DNA of 64,000 nt from Schistosoma mansoni (GCF_000237925.1 NC_031500.1:17819753-17883752); one strand, 5' to 3'. Counted from the first letter of the stretch, positions 10,706 to 21,344 are shown. Notes: generated by a model from the letters alone, not told the origin. Numbers and translations are program-made.

Positions 10706-10919
10706 AAAAGTAACCCCCCCTTTAAACCTTAACAATACATCAAAGACATTTTATTGTTAAATTAATTTACCGTAAAACACTAGAAAGTATAATGATATTT
10801 TGGAAAATGTTCAATTATATGACTGTTATTATAGAAGATACAATTAAAAAACGAGTAAACTTCCTTTCGTCATTATTTGAAAATCAAGCAGTTGCTACGT
10901 TGCATAATATATAAAAAGA

Positions 10920-11010
10920 GAAAAAAGAGTTTGAGATGGTGGAGAAGATTTGTAGCTTAGCTCCACGACCAAAGCATCCAGCTCAGAAAACAAACCTAAA
11001 TCAAAGAAAA
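10920..11010 (+). mobile_element. Penelope-like terminal sequence fragment
   Basis: GATGGTGGAGAAGATTT and AGCTCCACGACCAAAGCATC are shared with the inverted-repeat element at 19886-20600. Only the end of that element is present. Confidence 0.4.
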
Positions 11011-11124
11011 AGGAGCTAACAAAATATTTTGATGAATAGTCAGTAATATAGTAGTTATGTAAAAATCAAGAGACGAATGTAGAGAATAAGTAAAATATAA
11101 AAATGGAAAGAATAAGATAATTGT

Positions 11125-11397
11125 TTACCAAAGCTGTGCTACAAACTCAGCTATACCGATGGTCAAGGTAGCGACAGTGGTTGTACAAACTTCTTTTGGA
11201 TACAAAGGTTTGGTTTGTGAACATGGATTCCAATTGGCTTCAACAATGTGAAAAAGATAAACTTGTAAACCATGCAGCAAATTTGATGGAATATGGTGGA
11301 TAACCATAAAAGCTTTATTCAATTCAACTTGACAACCTGTGTCCACCAAGTGAGCGAGAACGGAACGCTTCATCGCTCTTATTTGTCCTTTGTTCAA
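11125..11397 (-). pseudogene. Penelope-like element GIY-YIG endonuclease fragment
   Basis: The 90-aa minus-strand frame carries the pattern SVLAHLVDTG followed by a run ending FHIVEA, which I recognise as the C-terminal half of the GIY-YIG region in schistosome Penelope-like elements, where a histidine-containing helix precedes a conserved IxEA motif. It is a short remnant without the catalytic GIY-YIG residues. Identification is by pattern memory and not by alignment. Confidence 0.45.
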
Positions 11398-11817
11398 CCA
11401 AGACGGATGATGCTCTGTTATGCGATGATGGAGTTTTGGAATTGTACGCGTTATATAACTGGCTGAGCAGGAGAAGTTGAATTAGTAAATACACATGGAT
11501 GTAGCGAATTCAGGCATTCCGTCTTTATTAACCGTTCTTATTATGAGGCGGTTGTAGAAAATAACACTCAGTCTAGCTGACTTTTAGTCACAAGTTCCTC
11601 GGTAGCATCATTTAATAATTGTAATTTTAATAACTGTACTTTCTTTAGAACGGTAAGTATCCTTATCCTTCTTTTCATCTCCTTCATGTATTTGTCGATG
11701 AATTTCTTAAGGTATCCATTCCTACTAAGCAAGTTACCAATGTAAGGAAGCGAGTCATTCTAGCATGATGAATCAGAATCTTTATTAAGTTTTTTTCTAT
11801 CTGATTAGTATAGTTAG

Positions 11818-12020
11818 TTGGACATTAACACCGTTGGATGCCAGCTCAGTGGTCTATCGGTTAAGGGCTCTGGCTCGAGGCTGGTACGTCCTGGGTTCGA
11901 GTCTCACGGGCGCTGGTTCGTGGATGCGCACTGCTGAGGAGTCTCATACTGGGACGAAACGGCCGTCCAGTATTCCTAGATTTTTCATGATAGTCTAGCT
12001 TCAATTGACTCATGCTTTCA
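11818..12020 (+). mobile_element. SINE-2 copy with well-conserved hammerhead
   Basis: The lead ACATTAACACCGTTGGATG is followed by box A-like GTGGTCTATCGGTTAAG, a near-perfect box B (GGGTTCGAGTCTC), the hammerhead at 11929-11973 and the family tail with CTTCAATTGACTCATG. It is among the least decayed copies in the window. Confidence 0.8.
11929..11973 (+). ncRNA. Type I hammerhead ribozyme, all core residues present
   Basis: In order: stem I strand GCACTG, CTGAGGA (fits CUGANGA), stem II GTCT with GGAC (T-G wobble), GAAA, self-complementary ACGGCCGT as stem III, cleavage triplet GTC, and CAGTAT, which pairs with stem I over its four core-proximal bases. Every invariant core base is present, so self-cleavage after GTC is plausible. 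Stem III is very short, as in Sm-alpha ribozymes, which limits stability as a monomer. Confidence 0.8.
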
Positions 12021-12417
12021 ACTATGTAAATATTGAAATCTCCACAAAACCCCTCCTGACTATTGTCTAATTATAAACTTTCTATATAAATCCCACTTTT
12101 TAATATTGCATTTATTCTTTTAGTTAGTTAGATATTGTTACGTCCTTGATCTGTCTACCCACTTTCGTGCCGAGGATAACTTATCCAATGTAGATTAAGA
12201 CCTTGACACGATAGGCTGACTGGCTTAACCTTGAGGCTAGTATGCGTGAGTTAGATGTTGGGGTAGAGAGACGAAATTTATTCTATCCCTAATTGGCTGA
12301 CAAGCACGCGCGCGAGAGAGAAGACAAGACAACTGGAACACTACTCGCTTTATTCCAATCCCGATCTGGTACCGAAATTCAGATTAGTGTAAAAAGATAC
12401 ATGAATAAATAGATGAC
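12021..12417. other. No gene recognised
   Basis: A GC-richer block (about 12135-12400) with a CGCGCGCGAGAGAG tract stands out from its AT-rich surroundings and may be an old LTR or repeat; I cannot identify it. Confidence 0.3.
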
Positions 12418-12422
12418 TAACC

Positions 12423-12801
12423 TGTTATATCCCCTGGTGAATTACGAATGGTAACTTTTAGGTCTATTTATGGATCAATGTAATATGCCTATTTCCTATT
12501 GTACAATTATTACGTAACTGAACTATTCATATTCGTATTTCTCTTATTATTAGCTTTATTTTAACCTTTGACTTATTATCATACGATTCTTGAGTTATAA
12601 TCAGTTTATTGATTACTTTGGTTTGTATAAAAACCGAATGTGTTTGTATATAATGATTCATATTGCCGAGACTGTTATTTGTGTTCTGCACTCAACTGGC
12701 TGGGCTAGGCAGTAGGAAGGACCGAATAGCACCCAAGACTGCTCGTACGTGTTTTATGTATCGTTGGACGTTTATATATTAAGAGGGCATACGTTATAAC
12801 A
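12423..12801. repeat. Solo LTR with TAACC target-site duplication
   Basis: Same family as 10193-10705: TGTTATA start, TATAACA end, and exact TAACC repeats at 12418-12422 and 12802-12806. At 379 bp it is shorter through internal deletions. Two solo copies 2 kb apart with different 5-bp duplications are independent insertions. Confidence 0.8.
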
Positions 12802-12977
12802 TAACCTGACCACAACGTACAATTATTAGGAAAATACAATTATGTCAAAAACTGGAGGATTAGAGTAGAAAATAGAGTACAAAAGATTACGTCTAAATCA
12901 CAATAGCTTTAAAACAGAAAATGTTATGGCAGTGAATCATACATCAAACGAAAGCTTATGATCCGTAGAATAGACTA

Positions 12978-13610
12978 GGTCAGTCAGTCAGTCACAACGT
13001 AGGACTTCGTATGTACGTACATCAGTTCGAGTTGCCATACCACATTAGCACAGAGATGAAGTTGTCGATTCAAATCCCATAGTGGTAGAAGTAGTAAGAG
13101 TATAAGCAGTTATCAGAAAGATTAGGGTTTGAAGATGTTATTCAAGGAGTATAATCTAGTGAAATAAATTTGGAAAGAGAAAAAGGATAGAGACATGAAG
13201 AATTCAGAGGATTAGAATTCGGAAGAACACAAACAGTGGATCCGCCTTCGCCATTGCAAACGATTTTGAGCCATGTCATTCAAGGTCTCTAACCATCGGT
13301 TACTATCATCTCGCGGATCCCAACCAGGTAGCTTACACCTACCAAGATGGCTCAGTCCACTTGTCAGTGACTTCATGGATTCGTGTCACGTTTTGATCTG
13401 GTTGCCCCTAGCTTTCTTCCAACCTACTCCTACACCATAAAGCATTACACGTCGGGGCAGTCGGTGGTTGGGCATACGTAACACGTGTCCCAGCCATCTC
13501 AACTGATGAAGTTTCATTACTTCATCAATTGATTTGCCATCCTTACCTAGTACCCGTTTCCTAACAACTGCATTACTTACTCGGTGGTCCCAGGACACCT
13601 ATGATCGAAA
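12978..13610 (-). pseudogene. 3' end of an RTE-like retrotransposon (ACTG-tailed)
   Basis: The minus-strand frame at 13386-13598 encodes the C-terminal RT-associated region, including VSNAVVRKRVLG and LRWLGHVLRMP. The 3' end carries a (CAGT)n tract on the plus strand at about 12980, a tandem tetranucleotide tail typical of RTE elements. The copy is 5'-truncated, with a sharp break near 13600. Confidence 0.75.
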
Positions 13611-13855
13611 ACTAGTAGAATAGACTAGGGGCAAAAGTGAATGTTACAGGTTTACAAGCTTTGAATTAAATGAAACAACGTCCCCCCCAAAATAAATTCC
13701 ATAGTTTGTTAAGGTTTCTTATTTCGCTATTCACATCAAATATATTTAGAAATGATAAATTATATTTCATTATTGTAAATCATATTAGTGTAGTGTAATG
13801 ATGAAAAACAAAATAAGAGAAGAAAATAGAAAAGAAAAAAAGAAATTTGAATTCA
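13611..13855. other. No gene recognised
   Basis: AT-rich sequence between an RTE remnant and an Sm-alpha copy. Confidence 0.4.
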
Positions 13856-13857
13856 CT

Positions 13858-14150
13858 TATTGTTGTTTGTTTGAATCTTCCCATCGATGTGTTAGGACTG
13901 TAACTGGTCAGTTTCTAATTGGCATATGTGCATACTGTACGTATTGCCTCAATATGGCCTAAATTTAAAACCTGGTAAGCAAAGATAGATATTGGCTAAC
14001 AGTACAATCCAGTTTGACGCGCGACACTTCGTCCTATTTGGGACTCTTTAGCTGGATGTACCTGCATCTCAGAGTTAATGTTCACTCTGGGACTCGAACG
14101 CTGTACCGTTCACTTCAAACGTCATTGCGTTATCCACTCGAAAAGAAATT
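13858..14150 (-). mobile_element. Sm-alpha-like SINE, degenerate full-length copy
   Basis: On the minus strand the copy has GGATAACGCAATG after box A, a box B with GGGTTCGAGTCCC mutated to CGTTCGAGTCCC, a hammerhead region (AGTCCCAAATAGGACGAA) with its CUGANGA box lost, and the family tail ending CATCGATGGGAAGATTC. It lies just upstream of the 164-aa gene. Confidence 0.65.
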
Positions 14151-14309
14151 ATTTCCCATGGATACAATTCTCATCATTTGATTGGTTAATTATTTACACC
14201 AATCAAATTTTTCTTTGGTTATAGTCCAATAGATTGATGTTTTCTATTTCTATAAATAATCTCAATTACAGTCCCTAAATCAAACCATAAAAAATTAGGA
14301 AACAATCTA

Positions 14310-17300
14310 ATGGAATCTAAACACCATCCATCATTTGTAAATTCAACTGAAGAATTTCATAAATTATTATCACAATGCCCATTTATGTCAATTATTCAAT
14401 CATCAGAAATCAATAAAAAGAAAATCAATAAAAAATATAAAACAAAATTAAAAGATACAACGTTACATAATCATCAATTATTAAATGAAAATAATGAAAC
14501 ATTGAATCAATCTAAAGGTTTGTTTATGTTGGATATAGTTTTCCATTTTTTTTTTGTTGTTCATTAGAGTAGTATGGTTTACTTTTTTCAAAAAAGAAAA
14601 AGAATCTAAGGATAAGAGAGTTGATGATCTATGTTAGTTAGTCCTGATGATGAGGGTTTCTTAGTTGATCCGACATTCTTTTTGAAAGAATCGATGAATG
14701 GAGCTTCAATCACTTGTTGAGTTAATGAATACCACTCGATGATGATTTGATAGGAAAGTTAGTAAAATTAGCTGATATGTAATTTGTTTTGGACTTGTGA
14801 ATTTTTTGTTGGAATATCCTCGTAAATTCTCTTTTCTTTCGAAGACATAAAAATGTGTGAACATATCAGATGCAAACTAATTACTAAGTAATTTGAAAAC
14901 TGTAATCAATTCACCTTTAGTTCTTCGATTATTTATTTATTTAAACACATAAATATTGGTAATAAGGGGTAACAGATATATATGCACCACACTAATCTCA
15001 TTTGATTTGTGTGAGGGCTGTGATACTGCACAGGTGCCCAGTCGAAACAGATGGTTTATTTAGGGGGCCGCACCCGGAGCCTTTGATCTCAAAGTCTGAT
15101 CCACAAGGCAATGGAACATCGTGAGGAGATGCAGTCCCATGGTAGCCGATAACCAACGACTGATTCATATGCCATTTTTCCCTTCGGATACTGGAGCTTA
15201 TGTGCACCATTTGTCTGTGATCATGGTTTTTCAAGTCCCTTAGGTGGACACAGAGAGTGTCCACCAACCCGGTTGAAGCGCCAGACATTTGCTTTTTGTC
15301 CTCTCAAATTCGTACACAACCCCCGTGGTACGAGAAGGCAGTGAGTAGGACTTCCCTGACAGAGGCTATATACGCGTGGCCATGTGAGAGCATTTCGAGA
15401 GGAAGAGCGGACTCTCTCCACTCTCAGTCGTAGCAGGGCATATTGGGGGGCAGTTTTTCGATATGATTATGAGAATAGGTTTAACTTAGTCGATCGAACG
15501 TCATATGAGAGCTTCGCGATTGCGAAAATCAGTTCAGTTACTGTTCTCTAAACCTTTTCCAAAATCTCATATATATATATATATCAGAAGGGGCTTTGAG
15601 GGATATTACAGTAATTTTGATGGTTGAGATCATAAATCACTTGAAGCTACACCACCATGGAAAACCTGGAAGTACTGGACAGTCGTTTTGTTTACGATTC
15701 CGCCTCGCGAGACTTGAACCCAGGACCTGTCAGTTTCACGCGCGAGTGCTTAACCACTATACCATTGAACCTGTATGCATTGGTATTAATGTCTAACTTC
15801 AACCGATCAACAATAGGACGAAACGGTTGTCCCGTGCTTCCAGGTTTTCCTAGGTGGTCTAGCTTCAAGTGATTCTAGATCTCGACTATTAAAAATATAT
15901 AATTATATGATTTTCTAAGAGTGTAAGCGATTGTGTTTATTCCATTTATGAGGAATGAATGTAAAAGTTTAAATGTGATACTCCTAATTTAGACACCAAC
16001 TTCAAGATTTGGTACTTATTCTGTTTAATTGATCATGACGATGATGATGATCAGTGTTATTCTCTTATAAGTTACAGCTTCAAGTATTCAATGTTTAGAC
16101 ATAATGCATTGTGTAAAAGCATAGTTAGTTACTACCTAGTTACATAAATGGTAGACTATGGAATTTGTTACTTTATTGTTTGTTATAATGAATGATTACT
16201 AAAAACATTTGTAATTAGATGTTACCTTGTCTAATTTTCTCCTACATTGATAATGATAATTTATAAATTAATGAATTGTAATCTTAAGAATATGTATGAT
16301 AAAAGACAGTGAAATAATATTACACTGAATACAATTTACTTCAGTGGCCCTTTTTTACATACTTATCTTATGGCGTAGTGTACTTATATCCATATAAGTA
16401 GTATATGGTAGTGGTCAGACATAGAATGTATTTTGTCAGAATATCGAAAAGGAAAGAACCGGAATGAAGCACAATCGGTACGAAAATGCATGAACAATGG
16501 AATCAGAGAAGATGGATTGGTGTTTGCAGTAGCAACAGTTAAGATTGAGACAGTTGATTGATAGTTTGCAAATTAACTGTTTACTACTGTATGGTTATTA
16601 GAATTTAGTGAGATAGTCTGTAATGCTGTGCTTTAATACATTCGATTGTCCTCACTAATGTTCCTGATCACTACAATCTATTTATCATAAGCTTCAATTA
16701 TTCGATTCAAAATGTCTTTCAACATACTACTTACTTGTGTTAAAGCCACCCCTAACTTTCTTCCAACCATCCCCTACACTAGTCAACATTGCGCGTCGTG
16801 GTAATCGATGTTCAGGCATACGTAACACGTGGCCCAACCATCTCAGTCGATGAAGATTCATGCCCTCATCAACTGAATAACCATCATTCCCTAATACCCT
16901 GCGTCTAACCTCGCTATTACTTACCCGGTGATATGAGAAGGTAAACTTTCTGAATTCACTTTTTTGGAATAACATAATTGGAAAATTCAAATTCAAAATA
17001 ATGACAACACAATGAACATTAATAAACAATAAGACTGAAAAATCTAACATGATCGGATCTGAATTTCGATCACATACATAGAAGTTATGTACAATATGTG
17101 ATGTTGGTTACTAAAGGAATTTCAGTGATTGATTTTGTCTACAAAAAATAGGCGTCAACTAGAATTCTCACGAATGATAAAAATCATTGTAAACATTGAG
17201 TAAGCATCTTTATTTCAGTCCACCACAGTGTGCTAATTATAAATTCTTAACTATTCAGAACGAAACGATTGTCAGCTATTCATTTGGCTTTTATTATCGT

Positions 17301-19270
17301 TTCACAAGTCTAATCATAAGGAAATAATTGACAGACAGATCTATCTTAGGAGATTTTTTTTCATTCTCTATCGCTGATATTCAGGATTGCAACTGATTAG
17401 TCTATATTGCCATATGTTCATTCTGAGTGTATTGTCATTATAAAGTGTGCTCTGAAATATTTTAGAATCTTTGGATTAGTATTCAGATAGAACGATTTGT
17501 TTGGTTTGGGTCTCGTCAGCTAGATGTACATGGACCCCAATACTGATGTTTCCATTGATATTTGAAACCATTGCATAATGGTTGAAATGTCAACGTTGTT
17601 TATGGAAAGATGATGATTTTTGGTTACCAATAACATCGATGAGAAATTAAAAGTTCTTAAAAGTACCTGTTTATCCATTAAACGCATTGTGGATGTCTGG
17701 GTGAAATAACATAGATAACAATGAGTAAGGGTTTGAAGCGAGAGACACAAGATTGAGTCTTGGTATAGAAATCAATAGTGAAACACAAGTGCATCTAAAT
17801 GATGATGATTCCCATATATGATAAAGTGTACGCTTCGTACTTCAATGTTAGTCATAGTCCAAATATACAAGCACTAGATTTACTCTATCATGAATTGTAT
17901 TGCTTAAAATATCTTATAATGTCCACCACAAATTGGTATCAGATGATGTATCATTGAAAACTTGTTCAGTGATCATCATTAATTTGAGGTTATTCATTAT
18001 TAATTCACAAAAAAAACAACTTCACATTGAACCTATGACTTTAATGTATCATTGTTAAAGTATATCCTTAAAATAAATACATACAGACCCTCATCAAAAA
18101 TGGTTATCCACCTACGTTCGTCGATAGCAACTTAACACCTAGACTTCATCAGGGAAAAGCTTCGACACTACAGAAGACAACTATATTTATGAATATGGAA
18201 TTTAAAGGATATCAAAATCGTTGAATAAAATATTCTACGCAGCTAAGTTTCGAATTGTTTTCTCTAGCCAACCCACCATTCTGGGATATGTTAAGGATAA
18301 ACTATCGCTCTGGGCAACATCGATGTGTATCTGTAAATTTACTTGCTCATGTGGGGCACATTACATAGGCCGCGAAGCGGGATTGTGGATACGCACTACT
18401 GAGGAGTCCCACAATAGAACGAAACGGCCGTCCAGTGCTTCCAGGTTTTCCATGGTGGTCTAGCTTCAATTGATTCACTGTCTCAGCTATATAAATTTAC
18501 TAAAATCTTCAAGAAACCACCTTCGGATAATTATTTTCTTCCTTACCTCTTGATTAGTACGTAACCTTATTTTTTATTTATTGTCGAATCAATTTATAAT
18601 ACAATCTTTTTTAGCTTCCTATAGATATATATTTTCCATATAACAATATATACGATTGTACAGCTTAAGTTCAGTTCGAATCTCGCGTGGGCGGGATTGT
18701 GCATGCGCACTGCTGAGGAGTCACACAGTAGGATAGAACAGCCGTCCAGTGCTTCCAGGTTTTCCATGATGGTCTAGCTTCAATTGACTCAATTGATTAC
18801 AACTATGAAAATACTGAAATCTCCATCAAACCCCCCCTTCTGATTAAATGATTTCATCGAAAAGAAACATGTTCTTCGCAATGGATTCTCTTTGTTCTTA
18901 TTCAATGATACTATGAATTAGTTTAAATATACATTACCATATGATACTCAACTAATAAACGTTTTATCTTATTTCTTTTATAGATAAATCTGATAAAAAA
19001 GAGGAAGAAATAATTATCAAAGATATAAAAATTGTAAATAAACAAACTACTAATAATACTACTAACTACTTAAATTCATTAAGTAGTATAAAAAAATCAA
19101 AGTTATTTAATGAATTTAATAAATTATCATTGGATGAACAAAACGAAGAAAATGAATTACGTTATAAACAATTAAATAAATTATATGAATTAATTCAATC
19201 AAATCCAGAACAATATGGACAATTAACGATTGATAATATAATAGAACAAATGAATCATTTTTATTTATAA
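14310..19270 (+). CDS. Unrecognised hydrophilic protein, 164 aa, two exons
   Basis: Exon 14310-14517 ends AAAG before GTTTGT, and exon 18984-19270 follows TTCTTTTATAG. They join in phase 1 and keep one open frame of 164 codons to TAA at 19268. The protein is rich in Lys, Asn, Gln and Ser, with no signal peptide or membrane segment. Its C-terminal third (NKLYELIQSNPEQYGQLT and following) looks helical. Codon use is AT-rich, like the dehydrogenase and unlike the retroelements. An acceptor-like CAATTACAG at 14263-14271 lies 38 bp before the ATG, with an in-frame stop above it, so the start is probably right. I do not recognise the family. The 4,466-bp intron holds SINEs, an R510 copy, RTE and Penelope-like fragments. 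A likely poly(A) signal is AATAAA at 19597-19602. Confidence 0.75.
14930..15450 (-). mobile_element. R510 repeat, full length, in the 164-aa gene intron
   Basis: It has the same ends as the copies at 4.26 and 24.98 kb. Plus-strand TTATTTATTTATTTAAACAC marks the TAAA-type tail, and TAGCAGGGCATATTGGGG marks the 5' end. Confidence 0.7.
15618..15890. mobile_element. Fold-back pair of SINE-2 pieces
   Basis: A minus-strand SINE-2 copy (15618-15805, with the hammerhead interior deleted) is joined directly to a plus-strand 3' half (15811-15885). The 3' half keeps GGACGAAAC and the tail, so the two tails form an inverted repeat around the tRNA-like head. Confidence 0.6.
15900..16720. other. Intronic sequence, nothing recognised
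   Basis: AT-rich, inside the long intron of the 164-aa gene. Confidence 0.4.
16736..16935 (-). pseudogene. Internal RTE-like fragment
   Basis: The minus strand encodes YHRVSNSEVRRRVLG and LRWLGHVLRMPEHRLP, the post-RT region found in the RTE copies at 13.4, 23.5 and 49.9 kb. It is cut on both sides. Confidence 0.65.
17390..17545 (-). mobile_element. Decayed Sm-alpha-like SINE fragment
   Basis: GGATTGCAACTGATTAGTC and GCCATATGTTCAT match the Sm-alpha tail, and CAGCTGACGAG on the minus strand is the remaining ribozyme box. GAAA and stem II are no longer recognisable. Confidence 0.45.
17546..18080. other. Intronic sequence, nothing recognised
   Basis: AT-rich sequence inside the long intron; ORFs are short and unsupported. 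Confidence 0.4.
18085..18372 (+). pseudogene. Penelope-like GIY-YIG fragment
   Basis: The plus frame from about 18221 reads PTILGYVKDKLSL, then CICKFTCSCGAHYIGR, a Cys-rich GIY-YIG start typical of Penelope-like elements. The frame then runs into a 5'-truncated SINE-2 at about 18367, so the nuclease is cut right after YIGR. Confidence 0.6.
18367..18485 (+). mobile_element. 5'-truncated SINE-2 inserted in a Penelope-like fragment
   Basis: It begins with GCGGGATTGTGGATACGC, without the tRNA-like head, then carries the hammerhead at 18393-18438 and the family tail. Confidence 0.7.
18393..18438 (+). ncRNA. Hammerhead ribozyme, core boxes intact, stem II weakened
   Basis: CTGAGGA, GAAAC, ACGGCCGT and cleavage triplet GTC are all present. 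Stem II has GTCC against GAAC (one mismatch), and stem I GCACTA/CAGTGC has an A-C mismatch next to the core. Activity is possible but doubtful. Confidence 0.65.
18674..18810 (+). mobile_element. SINE-2 copy lacking most of its head, broken hammerhead
   Basis: It runs from a box B-like TTCGAATCTCGC through the ribozyme region at 18707-18752 and the tail. CTGAGGA is kept, but GGACGAAAC has become GGATAGAAC, which destroys the GAAA box spacing. Confidence 0.65.
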
Positions 19271-19379
19271 AAAAAGAGAAAAAAAGGGAAGAAAAAACAA
19301 AAAAAAAGAAAAACTGTCGTACAATGTAATATATATTGAATCTTTAAATGAATGCAAATGTATATGGCAACCAAAGAAA

Positions 19380-19570
19380 GAAAAACAAACATCCTATTAA
19401 CTCTATTCATTAGATGTGATTATAACCTACCCCCCCATTCATTGTAGACAAAAGTATATATATATATATATAGAGAGAGAGAGGGGGGTAGAGAGGTAGA
19501 TAGATTCTTTTCTTAATATACATTGTGTTTATTCTTTTGATTAAAACAATAGTGGGCAACGTAAAAAATA
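19380..19570 (+). repeat. 3'-flank segment duplicated at 21345-21560
   Basis: Downstream of the 164-aa gene, the blocks ACATCCTA.TAACT, TATTCATTAGA, GGTAGATAGATTCTTTTCTT and TGTTTATTCTTTTGATTAAA recur in the same order and orientation 1.9 kb downstream. Here the middle contains (TA)n and (GA)n tracts. Confidence 0.7.
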
Positions 19571-19885
19571 CGAAAAGATTCTAATTAGGTAATTGAAATA
19601 AACAAAATAGTCAATGAAAACTAGTTGTGTTTGTTACAATTGGAAATATCGCTTATAAAGAATGTTCAAATCTTCTCTTTGTTGATGTTAGTTATTTGAT
19701 GCGAAAGGTACTACATTCAAGTTCCGATGTGAATATCAAGGCTGAGGTTTAGGTATATCCAACTTGATGAGTTCAAAATATAAGATGAAATGTGAATTCG
19801 TAATTCTATTGTTATCTGATTAACCCAACTCTGCTTATAGCATTATAATAAATAGGAATGAAGTTAGTGTGTACGTTTTAGATGT

Positions 19886-20600
19886 AGGTTTGTTCACTGA
19901 GCTGGATGATTTGGTCGTGGAGCTTTCATCGTCTTTCTGAATGACATCATCAGCACAAACTTCAGGTAGAAGTGAAGTGATTGAAGTAAATCGGACAAAG
20001 CGAACGACCCCTTCATCTTCGCCTTCACGAACATCAATTAGCAGTCAAACAACACGACATGTCTTCACTCATATCAATACACGTGGACAACTGCGGACAC
20101 ACATTCGACTAGAAAAATGTGCAGATTTTGGATAGAGACAATTCCAAAAACACCAGAGAACTTTTAGAAGCTTGGTACTCAGGTCAATCAGCAATAAACA
20201 AGCATATTGAAACAAAACAATCAAGAAAATTGATCGATAGCATTCGATCAGCACTAAGGACTTGACACGCATGAGATTGATCACCACCCAGTGATCAATC
20301 AATTGTGATTAGAAAATTATGCAGAAACATAGGAACAAAAATCAAACCAATAGAAGATACAACCCAAACAAAGAAATAAACAGTGACAGATTTAAGGTCA
20401 ATAAGAACGAATCAACATCGAGGTGCACGGTACAAGCTGTGAATCACATGTGGAGAAATTCAAACACTTCACTTCTACCCGAAGTTTGTTCTGATGATCT
20501 GGTTCAGAAGGATGATGAAAGCTCCACGACCAAACCATCCAGCTCAGGGAACAAACCTTTATCAAAATCACCCACCTGAGCTAAAAATCTTCTCCACCAT
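19886..20600. mobile_element. Penelope-like element remnant with ~93-bp terminal inverted repeats
   Basis: The arms at 19886-19979 and 20465-20557 are inverted copies of each other (for example GAGCTGGATGATTTGGTCG against CGACCAAACCATCCAGCTC). The interior has a decayed frame (NTRELLEAWYSGQSAINKHI) that resembles the C-terminal part of schistosome Penelope-like proteins. Related end sequence lies at 10.93 kb. The class assignment is tentative; a TIR-type DNA element is the alternative. Confidence 0.5.
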
Positions 20601-20782
20601 CTTAGTGTGTACCTGTTCGTCTGTGCAATTAGTTACCTTTAAATACACTTTTTTCTCCTAAATTTATATACTATGTATTTATTGTGACAAGAAGGAAAGA
20701 GATGTTTTTTCTCTTATTGTCATTGGTGTTATTAAGTGATGAATATAAAACAGCTCTTTTTCATCAATCACATATCTCTTCA

Positions 20783-21150
20783 TTGTAAGCAAAGATGGAT
20801 AGTGACTAGCAGTAGAATCCGGGACGCGCGTTTCGTCCTATTTGGGACTCGTGGCCGAGTGGATAACGCGATGGTGTTTCAAGCGAAAGGTACTGGGTTC
20901 GAGTCCCAGAGCGAACATCAAACTCTGAGATCAAGGTACACACAGCTGACGAGTCCCAAATAGGAAGAAACGCGCGTCAAACTGGATTCCACTACTAACC
21001 ACTATCCATCTCTGCTTATAATGCTTGTGAATTAAGGCTATATCGAGGCAATACTCACAGTATGCACATATGCTAATTAGAGACTGACCAGTTGCAGTCC
21101 TAACACATCGATGGGAAGATTCAAACAAGTAATACTAAATGAATTTACAT
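20783..21150 (+). mobile_element. Sm-alpha-like SINE, full length, with antisense fold-back arm
   Basis: The sense unit starts near 20850 with exact box A TGGCCGAGTGG (20852-20862) and box B GGTTCGAGTCC (20896-20906). It continues through a hammerhead region at 20940-20986 and the family tail ending CATCGATGGGAAGATTC. Directly upstream, 20783-20850 is the same ribozyme-tail sequence in reverse, giving an inverted repeat of about 68 bp around the tRNA-like head. Confidence 0.8.
20940..20986 (+). ncRNA. Sm-alpha-type hammerhead, partly degenerate
   Basis: CTGACGA (20946-20952), GAAA (20967-20970) and CGCGCGTC with a GTC cleavage triplet are present. The stem II closing pair is lost (GGAA for GGAC), and stem I is shifted by extra A residues before CTGGAT. 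Probably weak or inactive. Confidence 0.65.
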
Positions 21151-21344
21151 ATCTCTTCAGTTGTGATTTCTTTGTCAATCACTTATCATTATTTATTCTA
21201 CTTTCCTCCCAACCCCTTCCCCGTCCTTCATCCTTTCGATGTGTATTTATTCACTTATATAATGATTATAAAACACTGCATGGTGAACTAAGTCTTACTC
21301 GAAATCACTAAGTGCCCTTTGTAAAATATGAAAGTCTACATTAA

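Noticed and set aside
20852-20906. A true tRNA gene
   Set aside because: Boxes A and B are perfect, but the sequence continues into the Sm-alpha ribozyme and tail and no acceptor stem closes.
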